From assembly GCF_010725485.1 (NCBI RefSeq), contig NZ_AP022598.1, positions 3,472,001-3,536,000 of the forward strand: 64,000 nt of DNA, written 5' to 3'. Each line of letters starts with the position of its first letter. The first letter of the stretch is position 1. The position numbers and the translations under genes were made by a program. Positions 8,944 to 16,947 of the stretch are shown piece after piece. Origin of the DNA: Mycolicibacterium parafortuitum. GTDB taxonomy: Bacteria > Actinomycetota > Actinomycetes > Mycobacteriales > Mycobacteriaceae. The notes beneath the pieces were generated by a model. It did not search any database. It was not told the DNA's origin and was given only the letters and a program-made list of their open reading frames with translations.

Positions 8944-9885
8944 TCAACCGGCCGAACTGGGATCGAAGCGGCTGCGCAGCCGGGTGCTCAACACGTTGAA
9001 TCCCAGCACCGTGACGAAAAGTCCGACGGCGGGGGCGATCAGCATCAGCGGCTGCACCTGGTAGAGCGCGGAGTCCTGCGCGTTGGCGATCATCGTGCCC
9101 CAGCTGGGGGTCGGCGCCTTGATCCCGACGCCCAGATACGACAGTGATGCCTCGGCGACGATGTTGGTGGGCAGCTGCACCGCCCAGTAGATGATCACGG
9201 TCGGGGCGACGTTCGGCAGGATCTCCGTGACGATGACGCGGGCATGCGAACTTCCGGCGCCGATCGCAGCGAGCACGAACGGTTTCGCCTTGATCTCGAT
9301 GACCGAGTTCCGGACCAGGCGCGCGAAATAGGTCCACGAGAACAGCGCGATGATGCCGATCACCACGACGACCGGATCGACGAGGGTGGTGCCAGCGGTG
9401 CCGCGGTTCAGCGTCACCACACTCAGCGCGGTGACCAGGAACGGGAACGCCAGCGCGATGTTCGTCAGCTCGGAGAGCACCGCGTCGACCCGGCCACCGA
9501 AGTAGCCGCCGGCCAGTCCCACGACGACGCCGAGCAGCATCGCGATGGTGGTGGCGGGGATGCCGATGCCCAGCGAGATCCGGGCTCCGTACAAGGTGCG
9601 GATGAACACGTCGCGCCCGCTGCCGTCGGCCCCGAAGAGGAAGCCGTTGCCGCCGGTGATGGGCAGGCCCGCGTCGTCGAGCGTGTCGTCGGGGAACTGG
9701 TCGGTGGGACCATGGCCGACCAGCGCCGCGACCAGTGGAGCGCTGAGCGCGGCAAGAAGGACCAGGCCGACGAGCACTGCGCCGAACACCAGGCCGGGGT
9801 CGGCGTACCACGATCGCCACCGGGTGCGTGCGGGACCGGCGGAGAGCTCGCCGCCGCCGGGCGACGGAACCAGCAGCCGGCTCAC
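8944..9885 (-). CDS. Oligopeptide-type ABC permease, DppC-like
   Basis: 313 residues. The N-terminal cytoplasmic stretch is followed by about six helices. DppC hallmarks include LFGADGSGRDVFIRTLYGARISL near residue 90 and the coupling loop VIEIKAKPFVLAAIGAGSSHARVI near residue 195. It starts at GTG 9885, overlapping the ATPase stop by 4 bp, so it is translationally coupled to the energising subunit. Partner of the DppB-like permease just downstream. Confidence 0.92.
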   Translation of the reverse strand: MSRLLVPSPGGGELSAGPARTRWRSWYADPGLVFGAVLVGLVLLAALSAPLVAALVGHGPTDQFPDDTLDDAGLPITGGNGFLFGADGSGRDVFIRTLYGARISLGIGIPATTIAMLLGVVVGLAGGYFGGRVDAVLSELTNIALAFPFLVTALSVVTLNRGTAGTTLVDPVVVVIGIIALFSWTYFARLVRNSVIEIKAKPFVLAAIGAGSSHARVIVTEILPNVAPTVIIYWAVQLPTNIVAEASLSYLGVGIKAPTPSWGTMIANAQDSALYQVQPLMLIAPAVGLFVTVLGFNVLSTRLRSRFDPSSAG

Positions 9886-11516
9886 GACACGCGCGCGTCG
9901 AGTCGGGGCACCGCGTCGATGAGTGCCCGGGTGTAGGACGACTGCGGGGCGGCGAACACCTCTGCGGTGTCGCCGATCTCCTCGACGCCGTCGGGGCCGA
10001 GCACGATCACGCGGTGGGCCACGGATGACACGACGCCCAGGTCGTGGGTGATGAACAGGAACGCGGTGTCCTCTTCGTCGGCGAGCCGGCGGATCAGGGC
10101 CAGGATCTCGCTCTGCGTGGTCACGTCGAGCGACGACAACGCCTCGTCGGCCACGATCAGCCGCGGTGCGAGGACCAGCGCGCGTGCGATCGCCACCCGC
10201 TGGCGCTGCCCGCCCGACAGCTCGGCCGGGTGTCGTTCCATCAACGCCCGGGGCAGCCGGGCGGCGTCAGCGGCACGCTCGACCTGCCCGGTGATGTACT
10301 CGCGGGGTTCACGTTGGGCGAGCAGGGGAGCCGCCAGTGACTCCGCGACGGTGCGACGCGGATTGAGGCTGGAATACGGATCTTGGAAGACGAGCTGCAC
10401 CGTCCGTCGGGTCGCGGCGGGCAGCCGTGGAATCCCGTCGGACGCCGACGTCGGAAACGTCGTCCCGGCCAGGGTGATCTCGCCCGCGTCGGCGTACTGA
10501 AGCCCGGCGATGATGCGTCCGACGGTGGACTTTCCTGACCCAGATTCGCCTACCAGGCCTACGATTTCGCCGCGATGCAACGTGAAGTCGAGGTTCTCCA
10601 CCACGGTCCGGCGCCGACGGTGCCGACCGCGCTCCCGGTAGGACTTCCGCAGGCCGCGCACCGTCAGCAACGGGTTGTCCTGCCTGTCCGGGGGCGTGCC
10701 GATCGACGGGGCCGCATCGATGCTGTGCACCAGCGACGCGTCCAGCAGTTCCCGGGTGTAGGGCTGCTGCGGGTCACCGTAGATCTGTTCGCGGGCAGCG
10801 GATTCGACGACACGGCCGTCCTTGACCACCACGACCGTGTCGGCGATCTCGTGGACGACGCCGAGGTCGTGGCTGACGAAGACGACCGCGGTGCGGTGCT
10901 CGGCTTGCAGCCGCGCCAGCAACCTCAGGATCCCGGCTTGCACGCTGACGTCGAGAGCGGTGGTCGGTTCGTCGGCGATGATCAGTGCGGGGTTGTGCGC
11001 GATGGCGATGGCGATCATGGCTCGCTGCCGCATACCACCGGAGAACTCGGCAGGGTAGCTGGCATAGGCTTTTTCGGGCCTGGCGATGCCCACCTCGTCG
11101 AGCAGGGCGACGGCCCGCGCGCGCCGGGCGCGACGGGTCCGGCTGCCGTGGATGCGGAGGACCTCGTCGATCTGGCTGCCGATGGTTTTGAACGGATGCA
11201 GGTTGCTCTGGGGATCCTGGAAGACGAACCCGATGTCCTTGCCCAGAATCTGGCGCAGCTCCCTGTCCGGCAGCGTCAGCAGGTCGCGGCCCGCGAAACG
11301 TACCGCGCCGGTGACGTCGGCGTTCGTCCCGAGCAGGCGGGTCGCGGCGAGCAGGGAAACGCTTTTCCCCGAACCTGATTCACCGACGATCGCCAGGGTC
11401 TGGCCCTCGTCGACCGCGAAGCTGAATGATTCGACGGCGCGCACCACCCGCCGGCCGGTGGCGCGATTTCCTGTGTGGAGGGTGACGGCCAGGTCGGAGA
11501 CGTCAAACAGCGCCAT
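9882..11516 (-). CDS. Fused oligopeptide-type ABC ATPase (DppD-DppF in one chain)
   Basis: 544 residues with two complete nucleotide-binding domains. NBD1 (about 5-265) has Walker A GESGSGKS, FSGGMRQR signature, Walker B ALIIADEPTTALD and switch SHD. NBD2 (about 285-540) has [30 protein letters not shown] and THD. The two are normally separate DppD and DppF proteins; fusion is common in actinobacteria. NBD2 has Ala-Leu in place of Pro-Thr after the Walker B Asp-Glu (DEALSSLD). The 94-nt gap upstream, after the Eis-like gene, is the only sizeable gap in this minus-strand run and could hold an internal promoter. Confidence 0.92.
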   Translation of the reverse strand: MALFDVSDLAVTLHTGNRATGRRVVRAVESFSFAVDEGQTLAIVGESGSGKSVSLLAATRLLGTNADVTGAVRFAGRDLLTLPDRELRQILGKDIGFVFQDPQSNLHPFKTIGSQIDEVLRIHGSRTRRARRARAVALLDEVGIARPEKAYASYPAEFSGGMRQRAMIAIAIAHNPALIIADEPTTALDVSVQAGILRLLARLQAEHRTAVVFVSHDLGVVHEIADTVVVVKDGRVVESAAREQIYGDPQQPYTRELLDASLVHSIDAAPSIGTPPDRQDNPLLTVRGLRKSYRERGRHRRRRTVVENLDFTLHRGEIVGLVGESGSGKSTVGRIIAGLQYADAGEITLAGTTFPTSASDGIPRLPAATRRTVQLVFQDPYSSLNPRRTVAESLAAPLLAQREPREYITGQVERAADAARLPRALMERHPAELSGGQRQRVAIARALVLAPRLIVADEALSSLDVTTQSEILALIRRLADEEDTAFLFITHDLGVVSSVAHRVIVLGPDGVEEIGDTAEVFAAPQSSYTRALIDAVPRLDARVS

Positions 11517-11610
11517 CGTTCACCCATGTCATGATCGACACTGTCCGCGAACGACGCTGGTATGACACGAATTCCGATCAGCCGGAAGTTATGGCCGCGT
11601 CGACGATACG

Positions 11611-12828
11611 CTAGAAGTAGATCCCGGTGTGCGGTGCCTGGTCGGTGCGAAACAACCCGTCCGCCAGCGCAATCGCAGCAGGTCCGGTGGCCTTGGCCAG
11701 GCCTGCGAGTGCCAGCGTGCGCCATGACGTCGCGCCGAGCAAGGCGGCCGCGAGTCCGACCGGTCCGGTTTCGAGCGCCGCGGTGGCTGTACTCGGCCGA
11801 ACTCCGTCGGCCGAGATCTCGAAGGTACCCGAGTTGTCCTGCAGCAGTGGGTCGCTGATGTGCAGCGTGATCGTCCCCGGGCCGGAATAGGTGCGTGCGT
11901 CCAGTGCCGCGGCGGCGTCGACCACGCGTAGCCACGTCTCGTCGCGGGTGCCGGTGACCCGTGCGGCGCGCCGATCGGTGAGCAGCCAGGGCAGCGGGTC
12001 GTCAAGGGGCAGCATCGTGAACACCAGCCGGTCGACCAGGTCGAGGTCAAGCAGGAACCGCAGCAACCCGGCGTAGGCCTCGGTGGTCGGGGCGAAGAGA
12101 TCGTCGACCACGATGGTGCGTTGCTCGCTGACGAACCATCTGTCGGTGTCGACCGGGTGATACCGGACGAACCCCGTCTCGGCACCGGGGTCGCCATGCA
12201 CCGCGACGTAGCGTGCCCCGGCGGTTCCCGCTGCGCGCAGCCGTTGGAGCTGCCACCACACCGCGGGCCGGGCGATGCTGCCGGGCCGGCTCGGGTGGTT
12301 CTCGGAGTAGATGCGCGGCAACACATCCCACGCCTGGCTGGGATCGACGAGCCGCACCCGGCTGCCGCCCTCGACGCCGGCGCGTAACACTGCGCGCCGC
12401 CTGTCGACCTCCACGGTGCTCGACGTGCTGGCCACTCCGTATCCGAAACGCTCGTAGATGGTCGCTTCCGAGGCCCGCAGCGTGGCGACCACCTCGCCAC
12501 GGGCCCTGATGTCGTGCAGCTGGCCCGCGAGCAGTGCGGTGGCGATACCGCGCCGTGTGTGCGACGGCAGCACGCCGACGTGGGTGACCGCCGCGTGGGG
12601 AACACGTCGGCCACCGGGCAGGGTAAGGCTGCTGCCGACCGCTTCGGTGGTGCCCACCAGCTCATCGCCGTCGAAGGCGCCCAGTACGCGTCCCGGCTCG
12701 GAGAGCTTGGCGATCTGCCCCGGTTCCAATCCGGTCAACGGCGCGAACCCGACCATCGCCGCGCGGAAGACGTTCGACGCCGTGAGGAGTTCGTCGTCGG
12801 TCCCGAGGGCACGGATCCGGTGCGTCAC
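11611..12828 (-). CDS. Eis-family GNAT N-acetyltransferase
   Basis: 405 residues, the length of the Eis family. The N-terminal GNAT domain has the acetyl-CoA loop VGVLPSHTRRGIATALL near residue 80 and IYERFGYGVAS near 120, holding the conserved Tyr. A second GNAT-like region and an SCP2-like C-terminal domain follow. The chain ends in GIYF; in Eis the free C-terminal carboxylate takes part in catalysis, so the intact end is notable. Eis proteins acetylate amines on aminoglycosides and other acceptors. The start GTG 12828 overlaps the stop of the upstream monooxygenase by 4 bp, so here it is operonic with sulfur genes, and its native acceptor may be a metabolite of that pathway. Confidence 0.85.
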   Translation of the reverse strand: MTHRIRALGTDDELLTASNVFRAAMVGFAPLTGLEPGQIAKLSEPGRVLGAFDGDELVGTTEAVGSSLTLPGGRRVPHAAVTHVGVLPSHTRRGIATALLAGQLHDIRARGEVVATLRASEATIYERFGYGVASTSSTVEVDRRRAVLRAGVEGGSRVRLVDPSQAWDVLPRIYSENHPSRPGSIARPAVWWQLQRLRAAGTAGARYVAVHGDPGAETGFVRYHPVDTDRWFVSEQRTIVVDDLFAPTTEAYAGLLRFLLDLDLVDRLVFTMLPLDDPLPWLLTDRRAARVTGTRDETWLRVVDAAAALDARTYSGPGTITLHISDPLLQDNSGTFEISADGVRPSTATAALETGPVGLAAALLGATSWRTLALAGLAKATGPAAIALADGLFRTDQAPHTGIYF

Positions 12829-13925
12829 CACAGCCCGCGTGCCCGCAGCACCGCCCCGGCGCCCTCGGCGAACCAGAAGGCCTCCTCGATGTGAGGCTGC
12901 CCGGACAGGATGAAGTGGTCGATCCCGAGCGCGTGGTATTCCGCGATGCGGTCGGCCACCTCGGTGTGGCTGCCCACCAGAGCGGTACCCGCCCCGCCAC
13001 GCACCAGACCGTATCCGGCCCACAGGTTGGGCGAGATCTCCAGATCGGAGGTGCGGCCGTCGTGCAGCGCGGTCATCCGGCGCTGGCCGACTGACTCCGA
13101 CCGCGCGAACACCTCCTGCGCCGCGCGGATCCGGTCGTCGGAGATTCTCGACAGCAACCGTTCGGCGTGCGCCCATGCCTCGGCGGAGGTGTCACGGCTG
13201 ATCACGTGCAGCCGGATCCCGAACTGCAGCGTGCGGCCGTGCGCAGCAGCCCGGGCCCGTAACCGGTCCAACCGTTCCGCGATCTGCGCCGGTGTCTCAC
13301 CCCACGCGAGGTAGGTGTCGACGTGCTCGGCGGCCACCTCCTCGGCGGCTCCCGACGCACCCCCGAAGAAGATCTGGGGCGGATCCCAGTCGCCGAAATC
13401 GATGCGGGCGCCGTCGATCTGGTAGTGGTCGCCGGAGAAGTCGAAGGTCGTGCCGTGCGGCGCGGAGCTGACGCCACGCAGTACCGACAGGAATTCCCCT
13501 GTGCGGCGGTACCGTTCGTCGTGGTCGAGGTGGTCGCCGAAGCGCGCCTGCTCTACCGGGTCGCCGCCGGTGACGATGTTGAGCAGCAGCCGCCCGCCGG
13601 ACACCCGCTGAAACGTGGCCGCCTGATGTGCGGCCAGGGTGGGTGAGATGAAACCGGGCCGGAACGCGACCAGGAACTTCAGCCGTGAGGTGACCTGGCT
13701 GAGCGCCGCGGTGGTGATCCACGCGTCCTCGCACCACGTCCCGGTCGGGGTCAGCACCGCTTCGAATCCGAGAAGCTCGGCGGTGCGCGCGATCTCGCCG
13801 AGGTAGGCGATCGTCGGCGGTCGGATCCCGCCCGCCGACGGCCCGAGGTGGGAATCGTCGCCGGAGCCGACGATCTCGCGGCTGTCCCCGTTTGTCGGCA
13901 GGTACCAGTGCAGGTGAATACTCAT
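12825..13925 (-). CDS. SsuD-like FMNH2-dependent alkanesulfonate monooxygenase (LLM class)
   Basis: 366 residues. The opening MSIHLHWYLPTNGDSR, then FEAVLTPTGTWCEDAWITTAALSQ, LKFLVAFRPGFISPTLAAHQ and LLLNIVTGGDPVEQ, are characteristic of SsuD-type luciferase-fold monooxygenases, including the Arg and His residues that line the sulfonate pocket. The expected reaction is sulfonate + FMNH2 + O2 to aldehyde + sulfite. Sulfite would feed SirA, encoded in this window. No SsuE-like reductase gene is seen here. It sits 11 nt downstream of the MetQ-like gene, which suggests the MetNIQ-like importer serves as its substrate uptake system. Confidence 0.87.
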   Translation of the reverse strand: MSIHLHWYLPTNGDSREIVGSGDDSHLGPSAGGIRPPTIAYLGEIARTAELLGFEAVLTPTGTWCEDAWITTAALSQVTSRLKFLVAFRPGFISPTLAAHQAATFQRVSGGRLLLNIVTGGDPVEQARFGDHLDHDERYRRTGEFLSVLRGVSSAPHGTTFDFSGDHYQIDGARIDFGDWDPPQIFFGGASGAAEEVAAEHVDTYLAWGETPAQIAERLDRLRARAAAHGRTLQFGIRLHVISRDTSAEAWAHAERLLSRISDDRIRAAQEVFARSESVGQRRMTALHDGRTSDLEISPNLWAGYGLVRGGAGTALVGSHTEVADRIAEYHALGIDHFILSGQPHIEEAFWFAEGAGAVLRARGLW

Positions 13926-13936
13926 CGCCGGTGTCC

Positions 13937-14776
13937 TCAGAACGCCGGGTAGACGTCGCCGCCGGGCCAGCGCTGCTCGATGAACTCCTTGGTCTGCGGG
14001 CTGTGCAGCAGCTCGTCGAGCTTGACGATGCTCGGATCGTCCTTGTTGTCCTCGCGGCTGGCCAGGAAGTTGGCGTACGGATTGTTGTCCGTGGACTCGA
14101 CGATCAGTGCGTCCTTGAGCGTGTACCCGGCCTCGAGGAAGTAATTGCCGTTCAGGATCGCGAGGTCCACGTCGGGAACGGCCTTGGCCTGCAGATCCGG
14201 TGCCGCTTCGATGAACCGGAAGTTCTTCGGGTTGCCGACGGTCTTGACGTTGACCGGTCCCTCGGCAGGGAGCGTCACCAGACCCTTGGTCTGCAGCAGC
14301 GCCAGGGCCCTGGCCTGGTTGCTGCCGTCGTCGGTGATGCTGATGCGCGCTCCGTCGGGCAACTGCTCGACGGAGGTGAACGTGTCCGAGAACGCTGCAT
14401 ACGGCTCGATGTGCACACCCGGGAACGCATGCAGCTGGTAGCCGAAATCGGCGACCTGCTCGTCGAAGTATGGCTTGTGCTGGAAGTAGTTGGCGTCGAT
14501 GTCGTTCTCGGCCAGCCACCGGTTTCCGAGTGAGTAGTCGTCGAAGACGCGGATGTCGAAGTCGAGGCCGGCGTCCTTGGCGGGGCCGTTCTTGATGAAC
14601 TCGAGGATCTCGGCGTGCGGCACCTGGGTGGCCGCGACGGTGATGTGGTCTTTCTTGCCTTCACCACCGAGCCACAGGAAGGCGGCGACCGCGACCACCA
14701 CCACGACGACGGCGGCCAGCGCCAGATACAGCGGTGTCCGTCGCGTGGGTGGTCCGGCCGGGGGAGTCGTGGTCAT
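13937..14776 (-). CDS. MetQ/NlpA-family substrate-binding protein with N-terminal membrane anchor
   Basis: 279 residues. After a short Pro/Thr-rich cytoplasmic start, one hydrophobic helix (about 16-38) anchors the protein; there is no lipobox Cys, unlike classical MetQ lipoproteins. The NlpA domain follows with ITVAATQVPHAEIL, WLAENDIDANYFQHKPYFDEQV and ISITDDGSNQARALALLQ. MetQ proteins bind methionine; relatives bind other small sulfur compounds. It lies between an SsuD-like enzyme and MetI/MetN-like subunits, so a sulfonate or methionine derivative is a reasonable ligand. Confidence 0.88.
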   Translation of the reverse strand: MTTTPPAGPPTRRTPLYLALAAVVVVVVAVAAFLWLGGEGKKDHITVAATQVPHAEILEFIKNGPAKDAGLDFDIRVFDDYSLGNRWLAENDIDANYFQHKPYFDEQVADFGYQLHAFPGVHIEPYAAFSDTFTSVEQLPDGARISITDDGSNQARALALLQTKGLVTLPAEGPVNVKTVGNPKNFRFIEAAPDLQAKAVPDVDLAILNGNYFLEAGYTLKDALIVESTDNNPYANFLASREDNKDDPSIVKLDELLHSPQTKEFIEQRWPGGDVYPAF

Positions 14777-14795
14777 CAGGGTGTGTCCTTTCCTG

Positions 14796-15512
14796 TCAGG
14801 TTGCGACAGTTGGTGTTTCGTCGGTGCGTGACCGATGGTCGGTGCGGCGGGCGAAGAAATCGCCGACCACTTGGAAGGTCTGGGCGAGAAGGATCAACAA
14901 CAGCACGGTCGACCACAGCACCGGCCCGTCGTAGGACCGCGCACCGTAGCGAATCGCGAGGTCTCCGAGGCCGCCGCCGCCGATCACACCCGCCAGCGCC
15001 GAGAATCCCAGCAGCGCGATGATGGTGATGGTGAGTCCGGCGATGATGCCGCTGATCGACTCGGGCAGAAGTGTTTTCGTGATGATCTGCCACCGGGTGG
15101 CGCCGACGACGCGCGCCGCGTCGATCTTGCCCGCATCGACCTCGCGCAGGGACGCCTCGACCAGCCGCGCGAAGAACGGGATCGTGCCGATGGTCAGCGG
15201 CACCATCGCCGCGACGGTGCCGAGGCTGGATCCGACCAGCAGCCGGCCCAGCGGCCACAGCGCGATCACCAGTACCAGAAACGGCAGTGAACGCGTCACG
15301 TTGACGACGACGCCGAGGGTGCTGTTGAGCCAGCGCACCGGAGACAGCCCGCCCGGGGACGTGGCGTAGAGGAGCACGCCCAGCGGTATTCCGAACAGCA
15401 CGACGAACACGAACGGGACGAACACGAGCTGCAGCGTTTCGTTCAGTGCGACGGGGACGGCGTCGGTCTTGAGCAGGATCGAGTCGTCGATCCATTCGGC
15501 GAAGGCACTCAC
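14796..15512 (-). CDS. MetI-like ABC transporter permease
   Basis: 238 residues with five or six hydrophobic helices. Family motifs are NSTLGVVVNVTRSLPFLVLVIAL near residue 90, GTIPFFARLVEASLREVD, and GFSALAGVIGGGGLGDLAIRYG near 195, all typical of MetI. It starts at GTG 15512 with a GTGA overlap on the metN-like stop. It forms the membrane channel for the MetQ-like protein encoded 19 nt downstream. Confidence 0.9.
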   Translation of the reverse strand: MSAFAEWIDDSILLKTDAVPVALNETLQLVFVPFVFVVLFGIPLGVLLYATSPGGLSPVRWLNSTLGVVVNVTRSLPFLVLVIALWPLGRLLVGSSLGTVAAMVPLTIGTIPFFARLVEASLREVDAGKIDAARVVGATRWQIITKTLLPESISGIIAGLTITIIALLGFSALAGVIGGGGLGDLAIRYGARSYDGPVLWSTVLLLILLAQTFQVVGDFFARRTDHRSRTDETPTVAT

Positions 15513-16495
15513 GCGGGCACCTCGGCGACGGTGAAGCCGAGCCGGTGCCGTTCGAACCACCGCGCGTACTCGGTGACGCGCTCGGGGGCGGAGCGGTCTG
15601 TTGCGGACAGCACGAGCTGGAACTGCGACACCGTCTGCTGGCCGAGGCGAAGCACCTCGCCGTCGATGATCCGCACGTCTGTGTCGAGTTCGCGTGCCAG
15701 TGTGCTGATGAACGACGCCGACGCGTCGGCGCCGGCGACCACATTGACTATCAGTTCGCCGTCGGCGGGGTGCGGGGCAGCGCCCAGCGGCGGCAGCAGC
15801 CCGGACCCGGGATCGGCGGCCACGTCGGCGAGCGGACCCTGTACGACCACCCGGCCCTCGTCGAGAACCGCGACGCGGTCGGCGATCTGACGCACGATCG
15901 CCAGGTCGTGGGTGATGAGCAGGATGGTCACGTCGAGTTCGTCGCGCAGGTCGGTGAGCAGGGTCAGGATCTCTTGTGTGGTCGCCGGATCCAGCGCGCT
16001 GGTGGGTTCGTCGGCGAGGATCACGCTCGGTCGCGCTGCGAGCGCCCGCGCGATCCCGATCCGTTGCCGCTGACCACCGGACAGCTGGGCCGGATAGCTC
16101 TCGCCGCGGGTGCCCAGTCCGACCAGCTCCAGCAGTTCCTGGGCGCGGTGCCAGCGCGCCGTCCGGTCCCAACCCGCGATCTCCAGCGGGAACTCGATGT
16201 TCGCCCGGGCGGTGCGGTTGTCGAGCAGGTTCGCCGATTGGAAGACGTTGCCGAGGCGGCGGCGCGCGGTCCGCAGTTCCCGCTCCGGTAACGCCGTCAG
16301 GTCCTGTCCGTCGAGGACCACCCGGCCTCGCGTCGGCCGTTCCAGCAGAGCGATGTTACGGACCAGCGTGCTCTTGCCCGACCCGCTGCTGCCGACGACC
16401 CCGAGGATCGCGCCCTGTTCGACGGAGATGGATACGCCGTCGAGCGCGCGGGTGCTGCCGTAGACCTTCGTCAGGTCTTCGGTGTAGATGGACAT
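15509..16495 (-). CDS. MetN-like ABC transporter ATPase with C-terminal NIL domain
   Basis: 328 residues. Walker A GSSGSGKST near residue 36, signature QLSGGQRQR, Walker B VILADEPTSALD and switch LLITHD are intact. The last about 75 residues form a NIL-like ligand-sensing domain (VNVVAGADASASFISTLARE), which in MetN mediates inhibition by internal substrate. I place the start at ATG 16495, preceded by GCGAGGAAAAT; an upstream in-frame ATG at 16540 would add 15 residues with no family support. First gene of the minus-strand run extending down to 6160. Confidence 0.9.
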   Translation of the reverse strand: MSIYTEDLTKVYGSTRALDGVSISVEQGAILGVVGSSGSGKSTLVRNIALLERPTRGRVVLDGQDLTALPERELRTARRRLGNVFQSANLLDNRTARANIEFPLEIAGWDRTARWHRAQELLELVGLGTRGESYPAQLSGGQRQRIGIARALAARPSVILADEPTSALDPATTQEILTLLTDLRDELDVTILLITHDLAIVRQIADRVAVLDEGRVVVQGPLADVAADPGSGLLPPLGAAPHPADGELIVNVVAGADASASFISTLARELDTDVRIIDGEVLRLGQQTVSQFQLVLSATDRSAPERVTEYARWFERHRLGFTVAEVPA

Positions 16496-16602
16496 ATTTT
16501 CCTCGCTGTCGAGAGCCTGTGCCGCGACGGGCCTAGACATTCAGACCGAGAAACGCTGCGGTGCACAGAGTTCTGGTCAGCGAGGTTCAAAGTTGCCGTT
16601 CG

Positions 16603-16872
16603 TCAGCCTGCGCCGGCGAACGACTGCGCCCTGCTGCCCCTGATCAGCGCACCCCAGGCGTTGAACGCCTCCGCGTGATCGGCGGTCGCCGCGCCGCTGG
16701 CGACCGCGACCAGCCCGGACGCGATCGCGCCGAGACCGAGGCCGGTCTGGTGGACGACACGCACCAGCTCCTCGAACGCCTGGGTGCGCGAGCATCCCCG
16801 CAGTCCGATGAGGATGCCCACGGCGTTGTCGATGACTTGACGAGATGTCTCGTCTGCTCCGGTGAGACTCAT
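16603..16872 (-). CDS. Small stand-alone ANTAR-domain protein
   Basis: 89 residues. The segment VIDNAVGILIGLRGCSRTQAF and the following helix match the three-helix ANTAR RNA-binding domain, which binds paired-loop RNA structures and acts in transcription antitermination. There is no receiver or GAF domain, so this is ANTAR alone, with an Ala/Gly-rich tail. It lies about 107 nt upstream of metN on the same strand and could regulate the run of sulfur genes below it; that is an inference from position only. Confidence 0.72.
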   Translation of the reverse strand: MSLTGADETSRQVIDNAVGILIGLRGCSRTQAFEELVRVVHQTGLGLGAIASGLVAVASGAATADHAEAFNAWGALIRGSRAQSFAGAG

Positions 16873-16947
16873 CTCACCGATGCTGCGCCGCAGCGGCGGC
16901 CTCGGCGAGCATTCTGCGCGGGCAGACGCGAATCTCCCGCGCGGCCG

